Virus record (IMG/VR): IMGVR_UViG_3300021197_001657
Span: 1-59,233 of that record
Strand: one strand, 5' to 3'
Source: a virus
DNA length: 59,233 bases
Shown: one piece after another, positions 1 through 7,643 of the stretch
How positions within the stretch are numbered: position 1 is the stretch's first letter
How the letters are laid out: each line of letters opens with the position of its first letter
The notes under the pieces: model-generated
Told to the model about the DNA's origin: nothing
Seen by the model: only the letters and a program-made list of their open reading frames with translations
The model's database searches: none
Made by a program: the position numbers and the translations under genes

Positions 1-244
1 CATTATCAGAATTATCTAAATCTATTCCTCCATACTCGTATTTTACCCCTTCACTATTATCACTTAACGTCATTTGAGTAAAAGATGTCCCAATATTACC
101 TTCAAGAATTTCGTATTGAGCAAAAGGGTAACCTGATGCTTTACCTACTGATCCGTTAATAGTCCAAGCACTTCCAGAATCAGAAGCTAGTACCCTAGTT
201 CCTGTCTTATCTTGTATACTATTTACTTTTATTTCAGAACTCAT
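1..244 (-). CDS. Tail fibre protein, N-terminal part (cut by window edge)
   Basis: The gene starts with ATG at 244 and is still open at position 1, giving 81 residues. The opening MSSEIKVNSIQDKTGTRVL is the short N-terminal pattern common on phage fibre or fibre-tip proteins, followed by a Gly/Ser-rich beta-type sequence. It lies 6 bases downstream of the chaperone-like gene at 251-565 and is the last late gene before the left end. Its partner chaperone is probably the cut gene at the right end (59126-59233). Joining the two window ends directly would give a stop within two codons, so sequence seems to be missing between them. Fibre role is inferred from the N-terminus and the neighbours. Confidence 0.6.
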   Translation of the reverse strand, partial: MSSEIKVNSIQDKTGTRVLASDSGSAWTINGSVGKASGYPFAQYEILEGNIGTSFTQMTLSDNSEGVKYEYGGIDLDNSDN

Positions 245-250
245 TATTTC

Positions 251-565
251 TTATGGTTTTGGATTTGCATCTTTAACTTCTTTAAGTGCCTTGAAGAAAC
301 CACCGTCCTTGCTTACTTTTCCGCTATCAATATCTTTAAAAATCAAGTCAAACTGCTCACCCAAATCAGGATACTTGCGATCACGTTGGTATTTTTTTGC
401 TTTAAAATCTGCATCTAAACGATCAACCTCTTTTTGTATTTCTAATAAAGTTGGTCTATCGGCTTCATCAATATTAATCCAAGTGATTTTATTGATATCA
501 TTATCTTTTACGGATATATCAGCATTTTTTTTTAAATTTCTACAAGCCTCTGTTATAAAACTCAT
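251..565 (-). CDS. Putative tail-fibre assembly chaperone (YQRDR-type), copy 1
   Basis: A 104-residue protein with the hallmark KYQRDRKYPDLGEQFDLIF near its middle. This resembles the 'YQRxR..YPs..EQLD.L' motif of small proteins encoded next to tail fibres in many phages. The start overlaps the end of the fibre-tip gene at 562-1080 by four bases (ATGA), so translation is probably coupled. A second full copy is at 58111-58416 and a C-terminal piece of a third at 59126-59233; all end in a 'PKP' tail. The chaperone or fibre-attachment role is inference from position; the family is common but poorly characterised. Confidence 0.6.
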   Translation of the reverse strand: MSFITEACRNLKKNADISVKDNDINKITWINIDEADRPTLLEIQKEVDRLDADFKAKKYQRDRKYPDLGEQFDLIFKDIDSGKVSKDGGFFKALKEVKDANPKP

Positions 566-1080
566 GTCGCAATCTCCGTAATAGTAAAACAGGGCCTACA
601 AGCCCCTAGTTTATCTGCATCACTAAAAGAAAGAAAATAATGTTTGTTGTTGGTTTCGTCATCTTGATTAGACCTTTCGTACAAAGAATAAGTCCTTGCA
701 GTTGTATTACCAGCACTGACTGTAGTCCTTATAGTGACAGCATCTCCATCGTTTGCATCATGATCTTTTTGTCTTACATGCCCGTGACAACCCACACGAC
801 TAGAGCCGTTAGTGACTAAATTTACATCAGCAGCATTTGTAATATCATAAAATTTTAGAAGGGCAATCGAATGGTCATTAGCACAGGAGAGATGAAAATT
901 TAGCTCAAGGAGTAAAGTACTATTTGCGAATTTGGGGGTGATGCTAGTTCTCAAACCTGTGTCAACTTCTCCCCACGTATTCGATGCTCTTGTGACTAAA
1001 CCAATTTGTGGGGAATTAGCCGAAATTTGTACAATCGATCCTGAATAAGCGACGTAACTATTAGTTATAGTCGTAGTCAT
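562..1080 (-). CDS. Fibre tip / receptor-binding protein, beta-rich
   Basis: A 172-residue protein. The segment TSITPKFANSTLLLELNFH and the ending FTITEIAT match in pattern the C-terminal half of the longer fibre at 58413-59129 (TTTITPKYANSKIFL, ending FEIAQ). The two are therefore likely paralogous tip domains. It lacks the Ala/Thr-rich shaft seen in that paralogue. It overlaps the chaperone-like gene downstream by four bases and the 74-residue gene upstream by four bases, so it belongs to a tightly coupled fibre operon. Receptor binding is inferred; no enzymatic motif was seen. Confidence 0.55.
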   Translation of the reverse strand: MTTTITNSYVAYSGSIVQISANSPQIGLVTRASNTWGEVDTGLRTSITPKFANSTLLLELNFHLSCANDHSIALLKFYDITNAADVNLVTNGSSRVGCHGHVRQKDHDANDGDAVTIRTTVSAGNTTARTYSLYERSNQDDETNNKHYFLSFSDADKLGACRPCFTITEIAT

Positions 1081-1301
1081 ATAATTACCAGTGTTCCGTT
1101 CACCACAATCGACCCGGTTGCTGTGACGGGTCCTGCAATTACTGCCGAGTCACCAGAGGCTATGGTCCAGGTCGTGTCTGCCGGGACTGTCTGGGAACCC
1201 CTGTATAGCATCTTGTTCTTAATACCGCTTGAGTCGAACTCAGGTGGGCCCGTCTCTTTTAAATCATTAGACCCTGCCTGTGTGTTTCCTACTCTCCTCA
1301 T
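1077..1301 (-). CDS. Small tail-associated protein, beta-solenoid-like
   Basis: A 74-residue protein. Its C-terminal half has the pattern WTIASGDSAVIAGPVTATG, ending in VVNGTLVII. This hydrophobic/turn alternation is typical of short beta-helical or fibre-tip caps. The start overlaps the end of the 127-residue gene (1298-1681) by four bases, and its end overlaps the fibre-tip gene by four. The coupling supports a real gene in the tail-fibre operon. The precise role is unknown. Confidence 0.5.
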   Translation of the reverse strand: MRRVGNTQAGSNDLKETGPPEFDSSGIKNKMLYRGSQTVPADTTWTIASGDSAVIAGPVTATGSIVVNGTLVII

Positions 1302-1681
1302 GAAATTTCCTCGTAGCTTGCGATTACATCCAGGTCGTTTGCAACACTTGCCTGGGCATATACACTTCGATCTTCTTCTATGTACATTGCCGTTGACTTG
1401 TCGATTACAACCAGCATACCCCCGGCTGGAACCGCTACCGACTTTGCAAGGTGGTAGCTTGTACCGCTGTCTGCTGGTCCACCGTCTGCGGTCACATAGG
1501 TGATCGTAATATCAGCAGAATTTTCACCATCATCATTGACCACTATTAATTGATTCAACTTAAAAACCTTTCCCGAACTAGCCGCATTTGATATGACCGC
1601 AGTTGCATTTCCCGTGTTCAGATCAACTGCCGCAGACTTTGCGGTAATAGTCGCTACATTAACTACATTGGGTGCACTCAT
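1298..1681 (-). CDS. Tail structural protein, beta-sandwich family (paralogue of 2357-2725)
   Basis: A 127-residue protein, Ala/Val/Thr-rich, with no signal peptide and ending in DVIASYEEIS. It shares its overall layout with the 122-residue protein at 2357-2725, which ends DVVFSYMEMT: an N-terminal TAT/TAVI strand, a central LLSN/IVVN strand followed by a variable loop, a 'PAGGML/MAGQKY' turn, and the same D-V-x-x-S-Y end. The two are probably duplicated tail decoration or fibre-base proteins. Function is otherwise unknown. Confidence 0.5.
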   Translation of the reverse strand: MSAPNVVNVATITAKSAAVDLNTGNATAVISNAASSGKVFKLNQLIVVNDDGENSADITITYVTADGGPADSGTSYHLAKSVAVPAGGMLVVIDKSTAMYIEEDRSVYAQASVANDLDVIASYEEIS

Positions 1682-1688
1682 GTTTTCC

Positions 1689-2357
1689 TCATCCGAATAC
1701 TATGGCCATGGCAATACTCTTTCCAGTGGTTGCTAGTTTATTTATATTAGTTGCGGTTTGTGTTATTAAAGTACCGCCAAGTTTTAAACCATTACTTCCG
1801 TCATGTGATGCAATGTCTACGTCCAGTGTCCCATCCGCAAACCTAATTCCTCCAGCAGGTGGCTGTATTAGTAATTTGTCTGTACCGTCTTCATCGTACT
1901 CGATATGTGCGTCCTTGCCCGTACCGAAGTATAGCTTCTTGTCATCCGATATTGTTACATCGCCACCCGATATTAATAGGCTGTCTGTACCGTCTTCGTC
2001 ATACTCCAGACTCACATCACTCGTTGTACCAAAGCTGAGCTTCTTGTCGTCGTTTATTATTACATCACCAGTAATAGTATCACCACTCCTCTTAACCGCA
2101 TCCGCTAAAAAGAAACTCCTGAATACATGTAGCTCAAATATATCATCCTCTACCGCAGCAGAACCAAGGGCAACCTGGCTAGAGGTTGCTGTGTAGTCCT
2201 CTGTTTCCTTCAGCATAATTCCGTTTAAATAGACGTTGTACTCATCTCCACCGTCTATGATGCATGGGAAGTTAGTCTGCCCACCAGAGCCCACGGTTGT
2301 TATGTATTTATCAACCTTACTATTACCCGATATAGATGCTTTACCGATGAATGGCAT
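1689..2357 (-). CDS. Tail fibre protein with repeated DDKKL-FGT shaft units
   Basis: A 222-residue protein. After an N-terminal module (residues about 1-90, including YNVYLNGIMLKETEDY) come two shaft units. Both carry 'DDKKL.FGT', and both are followed by 'EYDEDGTD'. This is a repeat type common in environmental phage fibres. The C-terminus SIAMAIVFG resembles the end of the 368-residue fibre ([10 protein letters not shown]), suggesting a shared C-terminal element for trimerisation or handover to the next protein. It abuts the 122-residue gene (shared base at 2357). Confidence 0.6.
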   Translation of the reverse strand: MPFIGKASISGNSKVDKYITTVGSGGQTNFPCIIDGGDEYNVYLNGIMLKETEDYTATSSQVALGSAAVEDDIFELHVFRSFFLADAVKRSGDTITGDVIINDDKKLSFGTTSDVSLEYDEDGTDSLLISGGDVTISDDKKLYFGTGKDAHIEYDEDGTDKLLIQPPAGGIRFADGTLDVDIASHDGSNGLKLGGTLITQTATNINKLATTGKSIAMAIVFG

Positions 2358-2725
2358 TAGGTCATCTCCATGTAAGAAAAAACTACATCAATATTAGTGT
2401 TTGCCGCATATACCTTCACGGAGTCTCCAACCTGTAGTACATATTTTTGTCCGGCCATTAGTTCAAGTGATGTTTTTTCATCAATTGTGACATCCTTTAT
2501 TATATATGCTGATGCGTTACTACCTATATTGCTATTGTTTCCTGAGTTGTTTGTTGCCGACACCAGTTGAACACTCGTGTCCACAGACGAACTGTGTTTA
2601 TTAGAAAGTAGCAATGCCAGCACAACCGTTGTAGTAGACCCAGGACATGTATAAATAGTAGCGGTGTTTGCACCTACCGTTGTTGCTACTGAACTAACCG
2701 ATGTTACTTTGAACGTGTTAGCCAT
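2357..2725 (-). CDS. Tail structural protein, beta-sandwich family (paralogue of 1298-1681)
   Basis: A 122-residue protein beginning MANTFKVTSVSSVATTVGA and ending DVVFSYMEMT. It is Ser/Thr/Val-rich with no charged catalytic clusters. The layout matches the protein at 1298-1681. It lies between two fibre genes, three bases from the upstream one, in the same direction. It is probably a tail or fibre decoration protein; the exact role is unknown. Confidence 0.5.
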   Translation of the reverse strand: MANTFKVTSVSSVATTVGANTATIYTCPGSTTTVVLALLLSNKHSSSVDTSVQLVSATNNSGNNSNIGSNASAYIIKDVTIDEKTSLELMAGQKYVLQVGDSVKVYAANTNIDVVFSYMEMT

Positions 2726-2728
2726 ATA

Positions 2729-3835
2729 TCATCCGAGGGCAATTGCCATAGCTGTAATCTCTGAAGAGATAATGCTGTTTCCACTCCAGGTGCTAAGTGC
2801 TTGGTTTTCCACATTGCTTAAACCAACTTGAGTTTTTGTTACTGAGTGGGGATTAGATGTACTGCTAGTGTGAGCAGTTAAGTCTGAGGCTGTCGCAACC
2901 CCTGCCTCTGCTGCCGTCTGGTTAATCCATGTTGAAGTGCCTGTATCATAGGCCAGAACCTCATTGTCTGCCGGGGTGCCTGTAATCGTGGTGTCATTAA
3001 GCTCTGCAATAGTGTCTTCGGTTGCCACCTGAGCATCCACATAAGTCTTGATAGCCTTTGCAGAAGCCAGGGTGTCATCTGACCCGGATACCGAAGAAAG
3101 GTCTGTATCCAGACTTCCCGATGCAATATGGCTAGTAGTCAGGTCAACCAGTGAAACTGCACCAGAAGAGACACTAAAGTCTGCCGATGCAAATGAGGCA
3201 ATACCCTTGTTTGAGGAAGTTGCGTCCTCTCCAGTAACAGTAATCGTTGTCCCAGTTGCAGAGGTGTCAATACCCTCACCTCCTGCTACTGTCAATGTCT
3301 CTGATCCTAAAGCAACATCTATAGTGCCTGAGTCGGTAGTCGCATCCAGGTCTGATGCGGTTATCTGAGCATCGACATAGGTTTTAATAGCCTTGGCGGA
3401 TGCCAACGTATCATCAGAACCCGACACACTGGATATATCAGTATCTAAAGTGCTAGATGCAATATGGCTTGTTGTAATATCAACCAAAGACACCGCACCA
3501 CTAGAAACTGAAAAATCTGCACTTGCAAATGAAGCCACCCCTTTCGCACTAGTTGAGGCATCTGTGGCGGCTATCGTTAAACTATCTGCACCACCATTTA
3601 CCGTTGCTGTTATGGGAGCGGTTGCTGATACTGTCAAAGTATCCGTTGATGTATCGGCCTCCATTGTATTTGATCCATCTGTTATAAAAACAAATGCGTT
3701 CTGGCTGGAGCCAATTTTACTAAATGGTGTTGATACGCTAATACTCGGAGTGGTTTGTGTTACCGTTACTTTGTTACTAGACGGAGTAACAGTAACTCCA
3801 TTATTAGACTCCGTAACAGTTACTAAATTACTCAT
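2729..3835 (-). CDS. Tail fibre with tandem ~85-residue duplication
   Basis: A 368-residue protein. Two copies of a shaft unit begin [16 protein letters not shown] and continue through [20 protein letters not shown], at about residues 104-160 and 215-275. '[11 protein letters not shown]' is a common knitting motif in marine-phage fibres. The N-terminus is a short Thr/Val repeat of 'VTVT' and 'VTVTQ' strands. The protein ends [10 protein letters not shown]. The ATG overlaps the end of the 116-residue gene by four bases. Receptor-interaction role is inferred from fibre architecture. Confidence 0.65.
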   Translation of the reverse strand: MSNLVTVTESNNGVTVTPSSNKVTVTQTTPSISVSTPFSKIGSSQNAFVFITDGSNTMEADTSTDTLTVSATAPITATVNGGADSLTIAATDASTSAKGVASFASADFSVSSGAVSLVDITTSHIASSTLDTDISSVSGSDDTLASAKAIKTYVDAQITASDLDATTDSGTIDVALGSETLTVAGGEGIDTSATGTTITVTGEDATSSNKGIASFASADFSVSSGAVSLVDLTTSHIASGSLDTDLSSVSGSDDTLASAKAIKTYVDAQVATEDTIAELNDTTITGTPADNEVLAYDTGTSTWINQTAAEAGVATASDLTAHTSSTSNPHSVTKTQVGLSNVENQALSTWSGNSIISSEITAMAIALG

Positions 3836-4182
3836 GCGGTTACCTCACGGTTAAGTATCACTCTTCCCTCTAAAATCCTTGAAACGGTGTCTGCACTTGT
3901 ATTCTTTAGCTCAAAGTCATATACAGCATTGTCGAAGTCGTATCCTGCGGTTGTCCCGTATGCTATTTTGATATTAATATTTGGGCTGGAACTCAACAGG
4001 GTTATACCACTACCATTTGCTAGGCTGGCAATCTCAGTACCACCCTTTGATTCCTTGATTTTCATTGCGGCAGTATAGCCGGAACCCAGTGCCAACAAAG
4101 ACCCTCCACTGTCTTTATAATCAATATCGAGATCAAGGTCAGCCCCCTGCTCTATCGTAATATCATACTTTCCTGCGGCCAC
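3832..4182 (-). CDS. Virion-associated protein, GTG start
   Basis: A 116-residue protein starting at GTG (4182-4180), which shares its first base with the stop codon of the Cys-rich gene. A strong AGGAGG ribosome-binding site lies just upstream, inside the end of that small gene. The N-terminal pattern [20 protein letters not shown] resembles the N-terminal domain of small virion proteins found ahead of fibres in many environmental phages (BppU-like layout). The C-terminus contains [19 protein letters not shown]. It may be a fibre-base or head-tail junction protein; role unproven. Confidence 0.55.
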   Translation of the reverse strand: MAAGKYDITIEQGADLDLDIDYKDSGGSLLALGSGYTAAMKIKESKGGTEIASLANGSGITLLSSSPNINIKIAYGTTAGYDFDNAVYDFELKNTSADTVSRILEGRVILNREVTA

Positions 4183-4319
4183 TACTGTCCTCCTCTCATT
4201 TCACTAAGTATAGAGAAAGGTATTGTCTTACTGTTGCATTTACAAGGGTTATCCTTTGTACACTCACATGGGTCACAGGTGCAATTTTCACACTCGCACT
4301 CAGGGTTTGCACACTTCAT
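4182..4319 (-). CDS. Cys-rich mini-protein, metallothionein-like
   Basis: A 45-residue gene. Nine cysteines fall within residues 3-28 (C3, C8, C10, C13, C15, C18, C20, C26, C28) as CxC and CxxC pairs, interspersed with Glu and Asp. This is the pattern expected of a soft-metal cluster such as a metallothionein. The ATG (4319-4317) overlaps the adaptor stop codon as ATGA. The stop shares one base with the GTG of the next gene, whose AGGAGG site lies inside this gene's last codons, so the reading frame is doubly coupled. There is no signal peptide. The tail after C28 (about 17 residues) lacks Cys. Metal binding is inference; the reading frame itself is well supported. Confidence 0.7.
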   Translation of the reverse strand: MKCANPECECENCTCDPCECTKDNPCKCNSKTIPFSILSEMRGGQ

Positions 4320-5338
4320 AAGTACCTGTTAATAACCATTGAACCTCTGTTTCTACCCTCGGATATAGATGTACTAGACATACCCTCCATACTCTTAGCC
4401 TCATTCATTTGTTCTATAAACCTCATCCTGTACATCTGGGACTTCTCTATGCTCTTCACCTGGCCCTCTTTCAGCCACGCTCTTTCAAGCGCACCAAAGA
4501 CTATTCCCTCGTGCCAGTAAGCATTGATTGTCGGGGTTGATGTATCGGAAGACAAACCAGAACTAAGTGGGACACCCCTGACTTTAAGTGTTAGAAACAC
4601 CTTTGTTGTTGCATCCTTGTCCTCGTAAATGTCTATGTTCTGTTTAGGAAGTGGATATATCCTGAATGTATCAGATGTGCGGTTGTTGAAGATCACAGCC
4701 TCTATTGGACCATGCTGTTCTCTCCACTTCGGAGTGTTGTCCACACTATTCACCGCAGAAGAAAATGCGTTGGGATGAAACCCCATACTAGACTCAAGCA
4801 TGTAGTGCTTGGAACCCCTGCTCGATGCCGCAGCATTTAACTGTGACTCGGAGTATATCGCCAGTTCCCTGCCGTTTATACTAACCGAGGTAACCTCTGC
4901 TATCGTGCTGGGCTTCGTGTAGGTGGGACCTATTCTAAATACAGAGACGGAGCTATCGTTAACCGTATCACCAAAGTTAACCTTGTAGGTAACCGTAGTC
5001 GTGCTCGGTACAAGTATATTAAACGGGCCTAGATATTCACTAGGACCTCCGTCAGCAACAAGAATAGCATCACCCGAACTATAACCATGGGCACCACTAA
5101 AAGTTATCTTAGCGGTCTTACCATCAACTGTAAGCGTTCCAGTCTTGGTAGCCTCCCCAAGGGGGGTCGTACTACCCGGATTGGTGGCATCTCCTTCAAC
5201 CTGGGGATGTCTTGTGATTCTTGTGAATTCTGTAAGTGCATCATCGATGTACGTATTTATTTCACGATCACTCCAGTGACGGTTGTCTTGATCTTGCAGT
5301 GCTGACTCAACTCTTTCACGGATGTCTTTCCGATTCAT
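4316..5338 (-). CDS. Head-tail adaptor (tail tubular A / gp11-like)
   Basis: A 340-residue protein beginning with DIRERVESALQDQDNRHWSD and then EINTYIDDALTEF. This helical N-terminal pattern is typical of podoviral connector/adaptor proteins that dock under the portal. A beta-rich central insert (about residues 55-130) and a long helical C-terminal half (RAWLKEGQVKSIEKSQMYRM) follow. The position, after capsid genes and before fibres, fits T7 gp11 or P22 gp4-type adaptors. The start shares a base with the upstream stop (taATG) and the stop overlaps the Cys-rich gene. Family assignment is by pattern and context only. Confidence 0.55.
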   Translation of the reverse strand: MNRKDIRERVESALQDQDNRHWSDREINTYIDDALTEFTRITRHPQVEGDATNPGSTTPLGEATKTGTLTVDGKTAKITFSGAHGYSSGDAILVADGGPSEYLGPFNILVPSTTTVTYKVNFGDTVNDSSVSVFRIGPTYTKPSTIAEVTSVSINGRELAIYSESQLNAAASSRGSKHYMLESSMGFHPNAFSSAVNSVDNTPKWREQHGPIEAVIFNNRTSDTFRIYPLPKQNIDIYEDKDATTKVFLTLKVRGVPLSSGLSSDTSTPTINAYWHEGIVFGALERAWLKEGQVKSIEKSQMYRMRFIEQMNEAKSMEGMSSTSISEGRNRGSMVINRYL

Positions 5339-5844
5339 TAATCACTAAGGTCAATAACCTCGTGACGTTCTTTGGCATCTTCCAGAGTTTCTTTTGTTAT
5401 AGTCATGTCTTGTTTAGAGTCAATAGACTGTGCTTCTTTTTCTCCAGTTTTAGGCCACTTAACCACAGTAAATGGGAACCTTCTACTGTGTCTTCCTGTA
5501 AGCTGGCTAGACATGTCTTTTTGAAAATACTCTGTAGTTATGCAGTCACTCAGTACGTTTACATGAGACAAGGGAACTATTCTATTAGAACCCCTCGGTA
5601 TAACAAGAGTCCATTCGCCATAGGTTACAGGAACTGGGCCCATATCCGTCATATCTCTGCCGTGTTCTACATTGATCACTGCAAATCCTGCCGGGACTTC
5701 ATCACCCTTTTTCCACTCAGCCGCCATTTTTGCTCCACCATTAAGGACAACCCATTTACCCTCTCCTGCTGGAACATAAGCATCACTAAGATTCCCTTTA
5801 GGTATCCCTGTTGAAGAGGGAACCAACCCACCTGCTATAGACAT
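5338..5844 (-). CDS. Structural protein of unknown function
   Basis: A 168-residue protein. It is Gly/Pro/Val-rich in its first 100 residues (KWVVLNGGAKMAAEWKKGDE) and highly charged at the C-terminus (KQDMTITKETLEDAKERHEV). A clear GGAG ribosome-binding site precedes the ATG. It lies between a decoration-type protein and the adaptor, so a head completion or neck role is plausible. No known family was recognised. Confidence 0.5.
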   Translation of the reverse strand: MSIAGGLVPSSTGIPKGNLSDAYVPAGEGKWVVLNGGAKMAAEWKKGDEVPAGFAVINVEHGRDMTDMGPVPVTYGEWTLVIPRGSNRIVPLSHVNVLSDCITTEYFQKDMSSQLTGRHSRRFPFTVVKWPKTGEKEAQSIDSKQDMTITKETLEDAKERHEVIDLSD

Positions 5845-5863
5845 ATATATCTCCTATTAAGTT

Positions 5864-5885
5864 AGCCGGAGCCGAAACCCCGGCT
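5864..5885 (-). terminator. Stem-loop downstream of the 189-residue structural gene
   Basis: On the minus strand a 6-bp GC-rich stem (AGCCGG / CCGGCT) closes a 10-base loop, in the 62-base gap between two structural genes. No clear T-run follows, so a classical Rho-independent terminator is doubtful. An RNA-processing or attenuating hairpin is the alternative. A TTAA pair flanks the stem. Confidence 0.35.
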
Positions 5886-5906
5886 TAAATTAGCACTGAA
5901 TGGTGC

Positions 5907-6476
5907 TTACAAACTCGTTTGAGTCCAGACAATGTTGGCTGGGAACATGTACTCGACCCACCAAAGTAAAGTTCCTGCTGTTGAAACAGCACCTCCACCT
6001 TGAACCTGACTAAGTGTAACTGGAGCAACTTTTTCCTCACCGTTTGATCCAAAAGAAGATGAAAGCGTGTAAGACGGCATTGTTCCAATAAAAAGTCCTG
6101 CTGGTTGAATTGGGTTAGCAGTTCCTGCAGCAACAGCAATTGTTGTATTTGCCGAGGCACAAATTTTTGTTCCTTTTAGAGTTAAGGCAAAAGACGCTAC
6201 TGCACAATCCAAGTATGCATCTTCATCAGCCGCTCTAGCTGTTGCACCAGTAAGGTCTGTTTGGTCTAGTCCTCCACCCCAACCAGCAGCTAAAGTGGTA
6301 GTCCCACCAGCAAAAGCAGTGGTAACAACTGCACAAACGTCAGTAACTATGGCTCCCATGGGAATATTAATATAGTCAATCTGACGAGTACCATTATTTC
6401 CACCATCATGAGTAGCTGTTTTATACCCAGACACCTGGGCTGCACTAGTAATTTTATTTAATATAGAATCAGACAT
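5907..6476 (-). CDS. Putative head decoration / structural protein
   Basis: A 189-residue protein, rich in Ala, Gly and Thr, with few charges and likely all-beta (for example TTLAAGWGGGLDQTDLTGAT and YTLSSSFGSNGEEKVAPVTL). It is encoded immediately after the major capsid gene, the usual place for decoration or head-fibre proteins. A hairpin terminator (6500-6522) sits between the two and would set their expression ratio. No family was recognised with certainty. Confidence 0.5.
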   Translation of the reverse strand: MSDSILNKITSAAQVSGYKTATHDGGNNGTRQIDYINIPMGAIVTDVCAVVTTAFAGGTTTLAAGWGGGLDQTDLTGATARAADEDAYLDCAVASFALTLKGTKICASANTTIAVAAGTANPIQPAGLFIGTMPSYTLSSSFGSNGEEKVAPVTLSQVQGGGAVSTAGTLLWWVEYMFPANIVWTQTSL

Positions 6477-6499
6477 AAAGTCCTTTCAAAGAAAAAGTG

Positions 6500-6522
6500 A
6501 ACCCCGACCATTAGCCGGGGTT
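6500..6522 (-). terminator. Rho-independent-type terminator/attenuator after the major capsid gene
   Basis: Reading the minus strand, AACCCCGGC pairs with GTCGGGGTT (nine pairs with one G-T wobble) around a five-base loop, followed three bases later by TTTTTCTTT. It begins 12 bases after the capsid stop codon and ends before the ribosome-binding site of the next gene. It therefore looks like a leaky terminator that lets capsid mRNA exceed that of downstream tail genes. Confidence 0.6.
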
Positions 6523-6533
6523 TAGATTATGGA

Positions 6534-7616
6534 TTAAGCAAACTTAGTACATTGAGCTTCAATCCTGTACATCCAAAGGTCCTGTAATATGATACAGCTA
6601 TAAAAAGTATCCCAGGCCACTGTTCCACGCTGTCCCAACGGATCGCCAGGTCCAGGCTTAGGCATCACGACCTTAGATCGGAGGCTGTCCATTCCACCGA
6701 GAGTGGCACACCCACCGAAGTCCTGAGCCATAATTATAATTGGGTAAATGTCGGAGTTTGTTCCATCCGTTGAAACACAATGGTTAGCACTTACTCCCTC
6801 AGTATCGCCAGCACTCTTAAACGGAACCGCCTGAGTGGTGGTAATAAAACGAATACCCTCTAGTGTTCCGATCTCACCCTCGATTAAATCGCTGGTATCG
6901 GAATAATTTGCTGCATTAATCCAGCCTGTCATCGCACGAAGATCCTGACTAAGATCAGGGTGACAAACTGCAATATAAGCCTCACGAATAGGCTGAGTTG
7001 CAATTCCAACACTCGCCCGTAATTTATCACGCATTTTCTTAGCATCATTCTGCTCAAGAGAACGTATTGCTGTTTGGAATAACCTGTTAGTAGGACTAGC
7101 TCCTCCCGGAGTATTTTTAACACAATTAACTCCACCAATATTTTGATCTGTCGCAACCCTGGTTGTTCCATCAGAAGAAGACCTTACAACCGAACTTCCA
7201 GCGACAAATGTCTTAAAAGCGAGGTAATCAAGGGTCTCTCCAGCCTGTTGTGCCTGTCGCTCAGTAACGACCTGTAAAACAGGGTCATGAGAGGCTGCAA
7301 GCATTACGTCCGTAGTGTTTACATAACTGCCGTACTGCTTGAGCGTATGCATCAAAGTCGTGTGCTCAAGAGATGTGAAGTCAGGAGTGACACCCTCGGC
7401 TAATGGGCTATCAGCAATAGGAAACCGCTCATACCTTCTATGGCGAATTTCTAGTCCCTGCTTCTGTGGTTTGGTTTCCTTTTGCGCGAACTTGGCAAAA
7501 GTCTGCAATCGCTTCGCAATAGGAAGCATTCGTTTTTGAATAGTAAACGCATCATTTGCGCTCAAATCACCATAAGATTGTCCGGTTAATGCCCCGGTTC
7601 CACCGTATGCTGCCAT
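6534..7616 (-). CDS. Major capsid protein, N4 gp56-like
   Basis: A 360-residue protein. The segments LKQYGSYVNTTDVMLAASHD, VVTERQAQQAGETLDYLAFK and INAANYSDTSDLIEGEIGTL are characteristic of the N4-gp56 family of HK97-fold major capsid proteins. Length fits the family (roughly 350-400). It lies after the scaffold gene with a GGAG ribosome-binding site ahead of ATG, and is followed by a hairpin terminator. The N-terminal region (YGDLSANDAFTIQKRMLPIA) is the expected N-arm and helix. The protein forms the icosahedral shell. Confidence 0.85.
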   Translation of the reverse strand: MAAYGGTGALTGQSYGDLSANDAFTIQKRMLPIAKRLQTFAKFAQKETKPQKQGLEIRHRRYERFPIADSPLAEGVTPDFTSLEHTTLMHTLKQYGSYVNTTDVMLAASHDPVLQVVTERQAQQAGETLDYLAFKTFVAGSSVVRSSSDGTTRVATDQNIGGVNCVKNTPGGASPTNRLFQTAIRSLEQNDAKKMRDKLRASVGIATQPIREAYIAVCHPDLSQDLRAMTGWINAANYSDTSDLIEGEIGTLEGIRFITTTQAVPFKSAGDTEGVSANHCVSTDGTNSDIYPIIIMAQDFGGCATLGGMDSLRSKVVMPKPGPGDPLGQRGTVAWDTFYSCIILQDLWMYRIEAQCTKFA

Positions 7617-7643
7617 AAGTCAACTCCTTATTAATTTTTAATC

